DNA from: a bacterium
GTDB lineage: Bacteria > Patescibacteriota > Minisyncoccia > UBA6257 > GWB1-50-10
Length of the DNA stretch: 5,587 bases
NCBI GenBank assembly: GCA_021791135.1
Contig: JAJYXD010000070.1
Span: forward strand, 1-5,587
Reading direction: 5' to 3'
Shown: one piece after another, positions 5,559 through 5,587 of the stretch
Layout: each line of letters begins with the position of its first letter
How positions within the stretch are numbered: the first letter of the stretch is position 1
Program-made: the position numbers and the translations under genes
The notes under the pieces: model-generated
What the model was told of the DNA's origin: nothing
Database searches by the model: none
What the model saw: only the letters and a program-made list of their open reading frames with translations

Positions 5559-5587
5559 TTAAATGTTGGGAAAGTGCGCATTCCGGT
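5559..5587. other. Short unassigned end of window
   Basis: These 29 bases after the inverted repeat show no start codon with a usable context, no promoter match and no repeat. A neighbouring gene on either strand may begin or end just outside the window. Confidence 0.4.

Overview
The window looks like a piece of a small, gene-dense bacterial genome of the Patescibacteria/CPR type, most likely a Parcubacteria-like lineage. This is inferred from protein character and layout, not from a marker gene. The visible grounds are a MurE-type ligase with an unusual substrate loop (NEDPFDEDP), gaps of only 2 to 7 bases between four consecutive genes, and no Shine-Dalgarno sequence at any of the four visible start codons. 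TGA ends the last gene and no in-frame TGA interrupts any gene, so the code in which TGA means glycine (Gracilibacteria/Absconditabacteria) is not needed.

Layout, all on the + strand: (1) bases 1-830 hold the C-terminal 275 codons of a MurE-like UDP-N-acetylmuramyl-peptide ligase that begins upstream of the window. (2) Bases 831-1041 hold no gene. Most of this gap is one elaborate inverted-repeat structure (829-984) with 13-base perfect end arms and nested hairpins, followed by a promoter-like -10 element. (3) Bases 1042-5502 hold four tightly packed genes: a metallo-beta-lactamase/beta-CASP RNA hydrolase, a SLOG/LOG-type Rossmann nucleotide-binding protein, an 11-TM aromatic amino acid permease-like transporter, and an O-antigen ligase/Wzy-like polytopic membrane protein. 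(4) Bases 5476-5558 form a second large inverted repeat that overlaps the last codons and stop of the ligase gene and resembles a terminator. The last 29 bases show nothing recognisable.

The most notable signal is regulatory. Each of the four internal start codons has a -10-like hexamer (TATACT, TATAAT, CATACT, TATAAA) whose last base lies 6-8 bases before the A of the ATG. That spacing puts the predicted transcription start on the start codon itself, the arrangement of leaderless mRNAs. For three genes this element overlaps the end of the preceding reading frame, so three consecutive proteins end in Val/Ile-Leu-stop. The genes may look like one operon yet each could carry its own promoter.

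Functionally, the MurE-like enzyme and the O-antigen ligase-like protein concern the cell envelope, the permease suggests amino acid uptake, and the beta-CASP enzyme suggests RNA processing. Nothing in the sequence shows that they form a single pathway. I see no CRISPR array, tRNA, rRNA, transposase, phage gene or defence system.
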